Source: Daucus carota subsp. sativus (taxonomy: Eukaryota; Streptophyta; Magnoliopsida; Apiales; Apiaceae). Taken from it: a stretch of 64,000 bases of DNA. The DNA is taken from the NCBI RefSeq assembly GCF_001625215.2, contig NC_030383.2, forward strand, positions 12,784,779-12,848,778. The letters run 5' to 3'. Positions 22,901 to 37,888 of this stretch are shown piece after piece. How positions within the stretch are numbered: position 1 is the first letter of the stretch; the number at the start of each line of letters is the position of its first letter. Under the pieces are notes generated by a model that was not told where the DNA came from, made no database searches, and saw nothing but the letters and a program-made list of their open reading frames with translations. A program made the translations under genes and the position numbers.

Positions 22901-23202
22901 CGGTTCTGGATTAAGCAAACTTCCTTCTGAAAGATTACGTCGTATCCTTTGTCACAGAACTGACTGATACTCAGTAAATTGTGCTTGAGTCCTTCTACCA
23001 GAGAGATATCTTCAATGATGACATTTCCAACTTTCAGCTTACCATATCCCGTTGTAAATCCTTTGCTGTCATCTCTAAAGATTACAATTGGGCCGGTTCT
23101 CATCACCACATCTATGAGCAGGGACTTTTCTCCAGTCATGTGTCTTGAACAACCACTATCAAGAACCCACACAACTTTGCTTTTCTTTCCTGTGCCCTGC
23201 AT
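19958..23202 (-). pseudogene. Sirevirus pol polyprotein, frameshifted
   Basis: Copia-type pol. In order: aspartic protease with the active-site [13 protein letters not shown]-pre-integrase region ([10 protein letters not shown]), integrase core with the [14 protein letters not shown] and GVVERMNR motifs, then reverse transcriptase ([34 protein letters not shown]). A frameshift near 20985 breaks the RT. The RT continues in another frame with the YVDD active site (about 20894-20905), then FFLGLQV and the RNase H part (DSDFARCKIDRKSTSG, EAEYIAAGSC, KHIDIRYHFLRE) to the stop at 19958. Apart from the shift the chain is nearly complete, which suggests modest age. Confidence 0.85.
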
Positions 23203-23213
23203 TCACAAATGGA

Positions 23214-25793
23214 TTAAACTTTCTTTGGTACCCAGACCCTCTTGGGTCCAGGTGGTTTAGTTGAAAAAGGAGTATCAACAGAATCTGTTTTAACATGTGC
23301 TTGTTCAGGGGTGACTGGACTCTTCTCCTTTTTAGTCTTAGCAGATGTGCTTTTAGACTTGGAGTTTGGAGTTTCCTTCTTCTTAGAAGGACTAGCAGTC
23401 TTTGCCACAGGAGCAATAGAAGGTGCAGGCAAATTCATATTTATTGCAGGTGATGCAGAAAAAGATGCATTTAACATGGTAAAACATGCAGACATCATAT
23501 TCATAGCACATTGCATGCAACCTACTTTAACACATGGCAAATGAACAACATTCATGTTAACAGTATTAGGCATGCTAGTGACAGGAGTATCTATTTTAAT
23601 CATTTTACAAGCATGAGTAAGATGATTGGTAGAAATGCAATTGTTACAAACCTTTCTAGCACTGGGAGTCCTTGAGTTGGTTTTCTTAGCATCTAGCTTA
23701 CCATTCCTGTTGTTCTTCTTTTTGTTGGAACTAGTACTTCCTAATCCAGTTTTATCAGAATCTTCTCTAACTTGGGGATTAGAAGGTACGTCTTGTGTTT
23801 CCTGTTTTATTTGAGGCTTAACAACTTCCTCATTTTTCAACTCTTCCTTGATGACAAGGTCTTCTTCTATCAGAGGTTCTGTTTGTGCCTTTCTAAAGAT
23901 AGGGGTCTTGGCGTTCTTTTAGAATTTTAGGTACATTTGTTCCTTTAGGAGCATTCTCAGTTCTTGCTGAAACAAATATGCCTTCATTTTCTTTTCTCTT
24001 CTTTCTTTTAGAACTTTCTAAAGAACTATAGTCAAGGCGAATAGCAACCTTCTTATCGACCCTTTGACTATCCAAGATCTCTTTCTGTAGAAAATCAGAT
24101 GTCTGATAGGCCTTAAGCTTAGTTTCTAGGTCAGCTATCTGGGACCTAAGGGATTCTTCAATTTCTGCATTACACTTCTCCTTATTCTCTAGATATTCAA
24201 TTCTATCTTTAAGGTTAGTGTTCATGAGTTTCTCTAAAGCTAATTCGTCTATGCGTTCTTCAAGTTTAGCTATCTTTAGAGAAAGACTACAGTTATCTGA
24301 TTCTGAAGCTAATAAACTAGTGTGCAAGTTGTACATCTCTTGACCTAGTTCATTTATAGTCTTTTTATAATCAGCAGTAGTCATGTCATCAACAGAAATT
24401 TCAGGAGATACCTGAGATGGAGATTCCTCGACAGTGTCAGCCATTAATGCAAATGCATAATTGCTCTGAACAAGTTCATCATCAGAATCCGTGTCATCCC
24501 AGCTTTTTCCCTCAGCAATGTAAGCCCTTCCTTTATGCTTGGCTACCATTGCTTCCAACTTAGCTTTCAGCTTTTCATTCTCTTTCTTCAGATCCTCATA
24601 AGAATTTTTCTTATCATATGAGTTGCTTCTTTCTTTGACAGGAGCCGCCTTGGGTTTCCTGCACTCTGTTGCAAAGTGACCTAAGTCATTGCAGTTGTAG
24701 CATCTGACCTTACTCTTGTCGTACATGTTTGGTTTGTAACTGCCAGTACTTCTAGACCCTGACCTTGAGTATCCTCCTTTACTTTGAAACTTGTTTCCTG
24801 AAGTTTTCTTGTACCGGGGGTTCATCCTAAACTTGATGTGCTTGAACCTTGCAGCCATATAAGCCATGGACTTATCTTCCAGCTGCTCCAGCTCTTCCTG
24901 AGTATAGAACTCATCCTCCGGTTCACTAGAAACTTCATCAATTTCAGCTTCTACAATCTCAGACTTGGTAGAAGGATAATCAGCTTTGTCAGATGAACAA
25001 TCACTCTGAGCAACAGTGTGATCATTAATACCATATTCAACTACTTGCTGATAACCAAAGTACGGTTGATCAGCAATAAGTGCAGTGGTCTTTTGTAAGG
25101 CCATACTCTTGGCTTCAGATGATCCACTACCATATATAATCTTTCTTTGTTCGAGTTCCATCTCAAACGTCTTCAGTTTCCCAAACAGCTTTTCCAAAGT
25201 CATAGTTCTGAAGTTGCTTCTTTCACGGATGGTCTCAGTCTTCACAACTAGATGGGGTGGCATCACAAATGAGAACTTTCTGTTAATCTCTTTCTGTGGA
25301 TAAGTCTTTCCATGCAGGGTAAGTTCATTCAACAGCAACATGAACCTTTCGTAGATTTGAGAAATGTTCTCTTCAGGTATTGCCTGAAATGCTTCATATC
25401 TGGCAATTAGCATATCGTATCTGTTTTTCCTGACTTCTTCAGATCCCTCCATCAATGCCTCTATAGTATCCCACATCTGCTTTGAAGTGGATGTGTCATA
25501 GTCTTGGTCATTGATTCAACAATTATGAGTTGCAGATTATGATCATGTGCGATATATTCCTTGTCAGTCTCAGTGTATTCGCTTTTCTCTTTAGGAACAG
25601 ACTTCTGTGGAATGCGAACACCATTTTCAACAGATTCAGGAATAATCTTCATAGGCACAAACGGACCATTTTCCAGAATCCCAATGTACATGGGATTAAC
25701 AACTCTGATGTACAGCAACATCTTCATTTTCCAGTTGTTGTAGTCATTCTTGTCAAATGGAGGTACTTTGATTCCTAACTTGTGTGTCGACAT
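23214..25793 (-). pseudogene. Sirevirus gag, two frameshifts
   Basis: One gag of about 860 codons is spread over three frames: 25793-25461, 25476-23893 and 23840-23214. Breaks lie near 25485 and 23905, where the neighbouring frame continues the protein without loss. Order: capsid region (NDYNNWKMKMLLYI start; UBN2-type helices), a classic CCHC zinc knuckle in CYNCNDLGHFATEC (near 24690), a long coiled-coil region, and a second knuckle-like motif in CNNCISTNHLTHAC (CX2CX4HX4C, near 23610-23650). The C-terminal Pro/Lys-rich tail ends in PKRVWVPKKV. Gag packages element RNA. The long C-terminal extension after the first knuckle is typical of Sirevirus gag. Confidence 0.82.
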
Positions 25794-25877
25794 TGTTATC
25801 AGATAAAATTACGATTGTACGGACATCTAGCTTTTCAGATTGGTAACGGATCTCAGATATGTATATCGATCAACGTA

Positions 25878-25889
25878 GCTCTGATACCA
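25878..25889 (-). other. Primer binding site (initiator Met tRNA)
   Basis: Minus-strand TGGTATCAGAGC, the complement of the 3' end of plant initiator methionine tRNA, lies two bases inside the 5' LTR border. Confidence 0.9.
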
Positions 25890-25891
25890 AT

Positions 25892-25978
25892 TGTTAGGTC
25901 TAATCAGACGTAGAGGGGGGGGTTGAATACGTCTATACCAATTTCTTCGATTTAATTTAATTGCGGAATAATTCTGTT
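25892..25978 (-). repeat. Remnant of the Sirevirus 5' LTR
   Basis: Only ~87 bp of U5 remain. They match the first bases of the 3' LTR at 8678 with a few substitutions, then similarity stops abruptly at about 25978. About 1.56 kb of LTR, with the promoter, has been lost. Confidence 0.85.
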
Positions 25979-26145
25979 TTTTAATTAGAATGAGTCTCCC
26001 GTATTCACATCAACAACCCCAATTAAAACCTTCACATCAATTGTCATGTCATTATGTATAAATTTTTTGTATACAATTATGTGCAACTATCACTACTGAT
26101 TTTAACGTTTGTTCGTCACTTGTATATTATGCTCTCTCTCTCTCT
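25979..26145. other. Junction between Sirevirus and CKX fragment
   Basis: Short AT-rich stretch with the right arm of the flanking inverted repeat (26045-26082) and a CT run at 26130-26143 like the one in CKX intron 1. No gene is present. Confidence 0.5.
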
Positions 26146-26710
26146 GTTTTTTAAGATCTCTATCTGCGTATGTATCGTCTGGATCTGACGTTTGAGAGGG
26201 GGAATCTGACAAACAGGAAAGGGAGAGTTGAGGAGGACATGCTCAGAGGAACATGACTCTGAATTGTTTCATGCTCTTCTAGGTGGGCTAGGCCAATTTG
26301 GGATAATCAGCGGAACTAGAATTGCACTTGATCAGCCCCACAAAGGGTAAGTTTGTTATGCAGTTGCGTGCGTTACTGCGTTTAATTTACTTTAATGAGT
26401 TTTGAGTTAACATGTTTTATGAGTACCATTTAAAAAGTAAAGCTTTCTAGCAAATGTGCATTTAATTACCTTAAACATAAGATTGGGTCCATCGGGTAGG
26501 CTTTTTTACCTCATGATACAAACGGCTCCTCAAAAGCTGGCATTAATACTGACACAACTTCTACGCATATAATGTATAAGGTCCCATTCTCTATCTCTAA
26601 TGGTCTTTTTGGTTTTTGTTATTTTATATAGGTAAGGTGGATCCGGCTACTGTATTCAAACTTTTCTAGATTTACACATGACCAAGAGTACCTGATTTCA
26701 CTACATATGC
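26146..26710 (+). pseudogene. CKX pseudogene fragment (exon 2, intron 2, start of exon 3)
   Basis: This stretch matches 31945-32498 of the intact CKX gene almost base for base, introns included. Exon 2 (about 26217-26347) has a 3-base insertion (an extra AGG) and a lost base near its end that breaks the frame (GATCAGCC where the gene has GAATCAGCC). Exon 3 starts at about 26632 and the similarity ends near 26710 after TTCACTACATATGC. No matching exon 1, 4 or 5 is seen nearby. It is a partial segmental duplicate and not a processed copy. Confidence 0.9.
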
Positions 26711-28190
26711 AAGGAGGACTTCTTGTAGAGTCCAGGTGAAGTCTTTTGATATCAAATCCACCAACACATGCCTCAACTTGCTAAGAATGTACTTCCATCG
26801 CTGCTCAAATGCTGGCGGAGAGCAGATTAAAGTCCTATATAAAAAAAAAGGAACAAATTTGAGAATATATGTTTACAAAAACAGAACTGATTACTACGAA
26901 AACTCAAATATACAAAAAGAATTATTACGAAACAATTATAAAAATAATAGTCGAAGAATAATTGGAGTGGAGAATTATATGTCATCGCATTAATACCCCA
27001 CCCAGGGACGTATGCACACTGGGGCAGTGGGGGTACTTACCCCCGGTGAGCTGCATAGTATTTAGTAATTTATAGTATACATATTTCACAAATCGAGGAC
27101 TTGCCCCCATGGTTCGAGCAGGGGACTTTGGTGGAATCAACCATAGTTCGACTCTGGCTGCGGCAGTTTCTTTGAAATCCTGGATACGTCCCTGCGGCCC
27201 CACCCCTCTTGTTGTTTACTTGTTTCTGGAGGAACAACTACAACACAAGTTAACATGTGTTCAGGAATAATTAGAATGACCCTCCCTGTTGTTAAAAGTT
27301 TATGTAAGTTTTCTGATTTTGGTCCAGTTGCCTACATAATTGGTTCCATATTTGTGATCTTGATATGTTATTTTTTAAGTGCAGTCTATTCAGCTGATTC
27401 CAATAAAAATTAGGGACCAAGTTTATATCAGTCTAAGGAAATACTAGTAGCAAGTAACAAATGAGATTGGTATTGATTTGATGTACGTTACAAAATGATG
27501 ATGTGATGATGTTTATATTGGAGTGTGCAAGTAGAGCTGTAAATTCGTTTGTACTGTATATTTTCGTGTCAGTGCACTTAAAAATCAAACCGACACTACA
27601 TCTCAGTCATGTACTTCGTATATTTATTATAAATATACATATTTATAATTAAATATTAATATTTAATTATAAACTTATATTTATTTCGTGTACATCGTGT
27701 CGTGTCGTGTAACTAAGGGTAAACACAAAACCGACACTACATCTCAGTCATGTACTTCGTGTTCATGTATTTTTTGTGTTGTGTACTAAAAATACAAACA
27801 CAAACACTAAATTTTCATATCGTTTTTGTGCTGTGTTTTCGTGTCGAATGAAAAATTGTCTGAGTGCATGTGTAGGTGGTTATGAGTATGAGATAATTCA
27901 TCAGAAGTGGTGTGGTGGGATTGTTTAAAATATACTCTATTCGATGAACCCTGTAAAGTTTTTTTAATCAGTTTATTAATTATATTTTTATTTGTAAATC
28001 CTCTTTTTGATAAACTCCTGATAAATCATGTTTCGTTGAAGATCTCTGTATTAAAGCAAAAAAATTTGGAATGATGGCACGCATCATGCATGTGATATGC
28101 ATACACATAAAATCTTTTTCTGCGTATATGTAACATGATGATCAGAGCTGGTTGAGCCAATGCATGCTTCTCTTGGTCGGTAATAATATA
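26711..28190. other. Intergenic, repeat-rich
   Basis: Non-coding AT-rich DNA. It holds a hAT-like MITE candidate (27003-27194) and, at about 27535-27860, a repeat with GTGTCGTGTCGTGT and related words that resembles low-order plant intergenic repeats. No gene was recognised. Confidence 0.5.
27003..27194. mobile_element. hAT-like MITE candidate
   Basis: The ends are inverted: CAGGGACGTAT at the left and ATACGTCCCTG at the right. Similar words (CCCCACC) lie on both sides and may be a degraded 8-bp target duplication. It carries no coding sequence. Confidence 0.5.
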
Positions 28191-28436
28191 TTCCGTCCCA
28201 CTTAATTGATTACATCTGAAAGACGGAGCTCAACACATATTTTAATATTTTCATAAAATTTAATCTAATATATTGTTTTAGTTTTTTTCTTTTTGAATAA
28301 AAATTTTATGCTTAAAATTTTATTCAAAAACAAAACTTTTTTAAGAATTAATTATGAAATTATATTTTATAAACGTCTTAAAAATGTGTGTTAAGTAATA
28401 TTAAAAAATTGCAAAAAGATGAGAGGATCATGGGAG
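28191..28436. mobile_element. Stowaway-like MITE, decayed
   Basis: The left end reads TTCCGTCCCACTTAATTGAT and the right end TCATGGGAG followed by TA. These are worn versions of the CTCCCTCCGTCCC terminal repeat of plant Stowaway elements. Confidence 0.5.
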
Positions 28437-29664
28437 TATATTTTGCTGGTTCTTGTTTTCTGAGTGTAGTTTTATTTACAGATAACAGAATCAAATAATC
28501 GAAAGATGACTTGACTGTTTCCTGCATTACATACTGGCCTACTCGGTGAGCTGTGATCTTGTAGCTGGGTGAGTCTTGATAAATTTGCATATTGGGAAAT
28601 CCTCTTTTTTTTTTTAATTGGATATCTACGTCCACAGCATATACTCTATAACGGTAGTGTTGGGTTAAATTTAAAGTTATTTATTACTTAACGTAAAAAA
28701 TAGATTATATATGATATTTTTTTATATTATTTAAAATAGAAATTAAATTATAAGTGATGTAATTTAGGATTTATAAGTTACTAATTATTATATAATATGA
28801 ATTATAAATTATTGATGTGGTTCAATAATTTTAAAATATTAATTAATTTAGAGAAGAGGAGTGTTACTAGAAAGAAAATAAAGAAAAATGTTAAAAAAAA
28901 GACTATCTTTTCTAATTTCCATCTCACTCTAAGAGTTCTTAAAAACAAGGGATAAAAAAGCAGAATTCCGGTTCCCTACCGATGTTTTAATTAGATTTAT
29001 TATAGTAGTAGGGATATTTATTCTTAGTTTAGACTTTAGACTAGTGGCAGGGCAGTAATTTAAAGATGGTCAGGGGTAGGCACCACATGAATGTTAATCT
29101 ACAGTATTCTGCACGAGTCCCTACACAGATCCTCCGTATCACATTGTTTTGCTTTTAGTGTAAGGGATTTTCTATGGGGCTAAAGGGCACACAATATTCC
29201 CTAACTGTTAACTCCAATAAAAATAATTTTTTTTGATTGGTGGATGAATAATAAATGAAAATGGACTTCCTGCATTCACATCAACTCCACCAATCAAGAT
29301 AGGCCATTTTTATAGAATTTAGTGATTATTGTGTGCCAACCCTAAACACATTAGAAAGACCGTTAATGTAAAAGGGTTTGTCTGCTGTCGAAATTTAGTA
29401 TGTTTAGAAAATTTTGATTGGTGTGATGGTTTTCCCTAAGAGAGCCAACAAAACTGAGACAAACTACGGATTTTCTAGGGCACATATTAACAATGATTTT
29501 TTGAGTTAGATGATTTTTATGGGTCAAAATCTCATTAATAATCATGGCACGAGTATGTGCATAAAAACCCGTTGTTTTTGTTTACACTGCCTGCAACATG
29601 TACTGCCCCAATCAGTCTTGAACAATGAACCCTACTCTCTGCGCTCTATATTTTATTATTTTTA
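28437..29664. other. Intergenic between MITEs
   Basis: AT-rich DNA with the inverted-repeat element at 29175-29345 and nothing else that I can name. Confidence 0.5.
29175..29345. mobile_element. Small inverted-repeat element (MITE candidate)
   Basis: GGCACACAATA near 29189 pairs with TATTGTGTGCC near 29327. Inside, TTGATTGGTGGA pairs with TCCACCAATCAA. The structure is a foldback element of ~170 bp; its superfamily is unclear because no target duplication was found. Confidence 0.45.
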
Positions 29665-29970
29665 CTCCCTCCTTCTAAATTTATAGGTCCATTTTAGAAA
29701 AAAAAATTATCTCAAAATATTTGTCCCTCTATTCTTTCAATACAAATTTATCTCTATATTAATTATGAATTTTTTAAAACTCAACATTATTCTCATTTCT
29801 CAATGCACTAAATCTCTATATTTATTGTGATTTTTTTGAAAATCAACTCTTTCTTCCTTATCAATGTACAAATTAATAATATATGAGATAAAATTATATC
29901 CAACCAACTATTTTTTTAATGCGCGTGTTTATTCTAAAAAGGACTTATAAATTGAGACGCAGAGAGGGAG
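29665..29970. mobile_element. Stowaway-like MITE
   Basis: CTCCCTCCTTCTAAATTTAT at the left mirrors ATAAATTGAGACGCAGAGAGGGAG-type DNA at the right, with TA on each side (29663-29664, 29971-29972). It is about 306 bp and non-coding. Confidence 0.75.
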
Positions 29971-30337
29971 TATATGTTAACGACTTAACCTAGTTTAATC
30001 TTTTCATCTTTCGTGCAAAATTGGTTATCATACTCATACCGACGACCTTCTGAATGAGTTTAAAGTTTAATTTATAATTTAACATAATTTAAGATGATAA
30101 ATTTAAAATTTAAATATCTTTTTTAGAAAATTTTAATTTATTAACGATTTATGAATTATTAAAAATATAAAAATAAATTTGTGAGTAATTTTTGACTTAT
30201 GATAATGTTTATCAAAAATTATAAAAATTTATAATGTCTTCGTCACTGTCCTAGTACTTGATAGCATATATCAAATCTAAGTATCTAACCCAACTTTAAC
30301 GTACTCCAACGAGAATGCTCTTCCCGTCTCTCAAATA
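29971..30337. other. AT-rich spacer
   Basis: Spacer between two MITEs. No coding or structural signal seen. Confidence 0.45.
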
Positions 30338-30613
30338 CTCCTGTTACATTCCTCGATAATAACCTCTCATTTTAATTGTCTCATTTCTATTTTTGTTGAT
30401 CAAATTAATTAATTTTTGACCAAAAATTATAAGTCATTTTTTCATTACTTTAAAAAACTGAAAATCACATCTTAGAGTAGATTAAAAATTATTTTCGTTG
30501 ACATATTTTTCTATTTTTTTTCACTTGATAAAATATTAATAAATTTCAGTCAAACTTCAGTCAATTTAACTGGCACAAACCCAAAGGTGATAACTAAAAT
30601 GGGACGAAGGGAG
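30338..30613. mobile_element. Stowaway-like MITE
   Basis: The right end GGGACGAAGGGAG is followed by TA. The left end is worn (CTCCTGTTACATTCC). The interior (GTTGATCAAATTAATT, CTTGATAAAATATT) is shared with the element at 63363-63613, which lies in the same family. Confidence 0.7.
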
Positions 30614-30625
30614 TATTACAACATA

Positions 30626-30845
30626 CTCCCTCTGTCCCTCTAATTTGTTTACAGTTTTTTTAAACTGCTTGACACGCATTTTAACGCGCATATAAAACAT
30701 AGTTTTATAATGTATTTTTAATTATTTTTTATAAAAATATAAATATCAAATTTTTATTCAAAAGAAATAAAAATTCAAAATAATTTATCAAATTATGTTC
30801 TACGAGAGCATTAAAATACGTGCCGAGCATCTTGGACGGAGGGAG
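30626..30845. mobile_element. Stowaway-like MITE
   Basis: CTCCCTCTGTCCCTC at the left and TGGACGGAGGGAG at the right, both next to TA (30624-30625, 30846-30847). The length is 220 bp. It lies about 160 bp before the CKX TATA box, so it is part of the CKX promoter region. Confidence 0.85.
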
Positions 30846-31004
30846 TAACACACTGATCTGTAATACCCCAATGGTGAATTAGTGGCCGACTGCTTACTAA
30901 GCCTGTCACGTGAATCTCTTAAATCTTAATCTCACTCTTGTAGTCTTGTGTAGAGAACTTTTCTCTATGAATTGACTCCATCCCATCCTATCCCAGCCTT
31001 GTCC

Positions 31005-31011
31005 TATAAAT
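31005..31011 (+). promoter_or_regulatory. TATA box of the CKX gene
   Basis: TATAAAT lies ~340 bp before the chosen ATG at 31346. Transcription would start near 31035 and leave a leader of about 310 nt. That leader contains in-frame upstream codons from 31154. Confidence 0.5.
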
Positions 31012-31345
31012 TCAGAACCTCTTTCTTGTATGCCACACATTATCCCAGCAATTCTTTAAAATCAAAGGCCTCGAAGAAGACTCAGTGTCCTCACAGACCA
31101 CACAATCTCTTTTCTTCCTTGCCATCTCACTCAACGTCAGCTAAATCTGTGCTGTGCATGTTTGTGCAGTAAGTGAATCTCCAGGGCATAATCCGGCTTA
31201 CGTTAGCAAAATCCTCTCGATCCCCACGCCCCTGCCACCAGATCTTAACCGGCTGCTGCTGCGCACATTTACTTATCCTTCACCTCTTAAATTTCCCCTT
31301 CTGTACAATATTTTTAACGTAGCAAACATTTCAGTTCTTGATATT

Positions 31346-35215
<3,870 letters not shown>

Positions 35216-35405
35216 TATGGGCCAACAACACATGCTAACCCAATTGAGTTATGTACATATTCATGGAAATCCTTTTCTTATTAACATGTCAGTGAAATCT
35301 ACTAGGTAGAATTGCCGTATATACATTATCTACTAGTTTCTTCTGAATTGTATGATTTTATCTTCAATAGTAAAAAAACATCTAATAGACATTTTTACAT
35401 AAAAC

Positions 35406-35860
35406 CAATGTTCTAAAAGTCGACGATTAATCGCTGTTCGGTCGGCCACCGTCTCGATTAAGCATTAATCGGTTCTTCCTAGAATATCGATCAAAGACAG
35501 GATTAATCGGTCAAAAGACGGTAAAATCGGCAAAAATCGGTAAAATTAAAAAAAATTAAAAATCATAGTAAAGAAATTTAAAATTTAAAAATTAATTTAA
35601 AGACACATTTTACTATAGTCTTATGAATTGGCCTAAATATTTAGAAAATAGATATTTTGTAGATAAGATCATTGATTTTTTTTAATTTATAGAATTATAT
35701 GATTATAAATCTATTGTAAATATAAATATAAATATAAATATATTTATATTTTTCTTTAAATTGATTCCGATTAATCACTCCGATTAATCCCCGATTATCC
35801 GATTAATCGCTAGACGGTGCCTTTGCCGACTAAGTCTGATTCCCGTTTTTTACAACACTG
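35406..35860. mobile_element. hAT-like MITE with 8-bp duplication
   Basis: 455 bp flanked by the perfect duplication CATAAAAC (35398-35405 and 35861-35868). The ends are imperfectly inverted (CAATGTTCTAAAA and TTTTACAACACTG). The interior is full of CGATTAATCG palindromes. An 8-bp duplication is the mark of hAT transposition. Confidence 0.85.
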
Positions 35861-36627
35861 CATAAAACTGGATGACCTAAATCAAAATTTCAGGAATGTC
35901 GGTGGCGATGGGAAAAATCATTTTATTGTCAAGAATATTTATATTTTGTTTGTTAAGCAATTTGAAAATAAAATGACAAATTATTTATTTCATTTTTATT
36001 TTCCAATTAGATTGTGTTGTCGATTCGGAGATTTGTCTTCACTGTGTTTTAGTGTTTTAATGAATACATTTTGTCAGAAAAAATATCAAAATTTTCAATT
36101 GATAGATGTAATGATGGAAACTTATCTGTTTTTATATTAATTAAATAATAATAAAACAATACTTTAAACATTTTTCATCATATATATATATATACCTGAA
36201 TTTTGACGCTTTACAATTACTTGGCGGAAGACATATACGCCATGTGACGGAGTTTAAAATAACGACTTATGATTTAACATGATTTAATGATAAATTGATA
36301 ATTTAAAATATCTGTTTAGTTAATTCCAATTTATTAATGATTTATGAATTATTAATAAAAATAATAAATAAAAATAATTTACGAATGACTTATCATTTGA
36401 GGATTTTTTTCATCAAGAACAAGAATTTTAAATAATTAAGACAAAACGATGAATTTTACTCTCACTATTTTTTTTTAAATATGAGATAATATATATTATT
36501 ATCTTTTTCTTATATTATCTTCAAATTTTTCCAAAACACTTATTTATTTTATTACAGACTACTCATTTTTGTTTTAAAATTCATCTTGTCTAAATTCTTT
36601 TTCCACTAACTACGTCTTTAGCTTAAA

Positions 36628-36840
36628 CCCTGCTCCCGAGTTATAACTAGGGAGGGAAATAAGTGAAAAAAGAAGTAAAGTTATGTAACTTTCACTTCTG
36701 TTTATTTGTGCTTCAGAGTTTTTTTAAAGGAGGAAAACAAGTGAAAGTGGAAATATATCATACTCACACTCGAAAAGTGGGACGAAATGCTTTCACGTTC
36801 ATTCATTTGTTTTCCCTCCCACAAAGACCCAGGAGCAGGG
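36628..36840. mobile_element. Foldback MITE candidate
   Basis: CCCTGCTCC at the left end pairs with GGAGCAGGG at the right end. Inside, GGGAGGGAAATAAGTGAAA pairs with the TTTGTTTTCCCTCCC region. No convincing target duplication was found. Confidence 0.55.
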
Positions 36841-37009
36841 CCTTGTCTTAATTCCAATAAAACTCTCACAGACTCTTTATCGATTTACCTATTAATTTAT
36901 CTTTATCTTTTTTTTCTTTTCCTAGTTCATATATCAATATAATATAATATAAATGACAAAGACTAGTGAGTACAAAGACTAGTTTGGGGTTGACATTCTT
37001 AAAAATATA

Positions 37010-37517
37010 CTCCCTCCGTCCCTCTGATTTTTATACACTTTTCTTCTCTGGATGTCTCACTCAATTCTATACATTACAAAACTTTCTCAAAATGGTAACT
37101 TTTTATAATATAAAAATCCCAACCATCCACTATTTTCATCCACTTTTACAAATCTATCAGTTATATATTGATGGGTCCCACCACTTTACTCACTTTTCCT
37201 TCTTTTTCCTCTCACTTTATATTACTTTATACATTTTTGAGAGTACTAATTTTCAAAATATCTCATTTATTTTATGTTATATTTATTAACTGAAAGTTTC
37301 CTCTAAAGATGTTTTAAGAAGATTTGAATAGATAGGACTTGGAATACTATGATATACGAATTTTATCGAGAAAGGTAGAATGTTCGGGGATAGTTGTAGA
37401 ATAGACTTTGGGGAGGATGAGAACGGTGGGCAGTGCTTTACCAAATTATTCTACACTTTTTGCTGAGGATCTGATCCCGCACTCAGAAATTCTTAAAATA
37501 AAACAAATGGGATGGAG
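37010..37517. mobile_element. Stowaway-like MITE
   Basis: CTCCCTCCGTCCCTCTGATT at the left and GGGATGGAG followed by TA at the right. The left ~260 bp match the element at 62529-62887 (shared ACTTTTTATAATATAAAA and CCACTATTTTC). The right part (37320-37500) is unlike that family, so an insertion or a chance right border is possible. Confidence 0.6.
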
Positions 37518-37834
37518 TATTGATAAAAATAAATAAAAGAACGGTTTTTTATGGTGTGTCCATGGACACATAACAAACATAAAATTTGATATTTTTTCAT
37601 ATTTTAATTAGCTTACATTCTTTTAATCCATACCAATAAAAACACATCAAATTTATGAGTTTTCGTACTTAGCATGTACTCATATACAATTCACATCAAG
37701 CACACCAATAAAAACACATCAAATTTAAGTTTTCGTACTTAGCATGTAGTAATATACAATGCCATAAAAGAAATGAACAAATCAGTCTAACAGTTGCAAC
37801 AAAACCAAGGGACCAAGACCTCTTCCCTGCGCTG

Positions 37835-37844
37835 TATATTTAAA
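37835..37844 (+). promoter_or_regulatory. TATA box of the UBC gene
   Basis: TATATTTAAA lies about 50 bp before the ATG at 37889, giving a short leader of some 20 nt. Confidence 0.45.
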
Positions 37845-37888
37845 CACATCTGTCTGTATCTCTATATGTACCTGTATATCAAAAAGCC

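Larger units (their letters stand above)
8678..25978 (-). mobile_element. Sirevirus-like Ty1/Copia retrotransposon, decayed and nested
   Basis: Read on the minus strand the order is: remnant of the 5' LTR (25892-25978), initiator-Met tRNA primer binding site (25878-25889), gag (25793-23214), pol in Copia order protease-integrase-RT-RNase H (23202-19958), a 1.3-kb non-coding block with palindromes, a very long third ORF (18652-14690), a polypurine tract (14508-14522) and the 3' LTR (8678-14507, interrupted). An extra ORF after pol is the hallmark of Sireviruses. Gag and pol carry frameshifts, ORF3 carries two stops, and most of the 5' LTR with the promoter is missing. The copy is therefore dead unless supplied in trans. 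Target duplications cannot be checked because the 5' LTR is cut. Confidence 0.88.
35216..37834. other. Intergenic between CKX and UBC genes
   Basis: Non-coding, strongly AT-rich. It contains three MITEs annotated separately (35406-35860, 36628-36840, 37010-37517). A direct repeat of ~60 bp (CACATCAAATTTA ... TTTTCGTACTTAGCATGTA) occurs twice at about 37647-37685 and 37708-37750. No gene is seen. Confidence 0.55.

Noticed and set aside
26736..26993. 85-codon frame after the CKX fragment
   Set aside because: Lys/Asn-rich translation of AT-rich DNA with no match to CKX or another family that I know.
36966..37289. 107-codon frame
   Set aside because: It is made by a Stowaway-like MITE and its composition (Phe/Tyr/Ile-rich) is that of AT-rich DNA.
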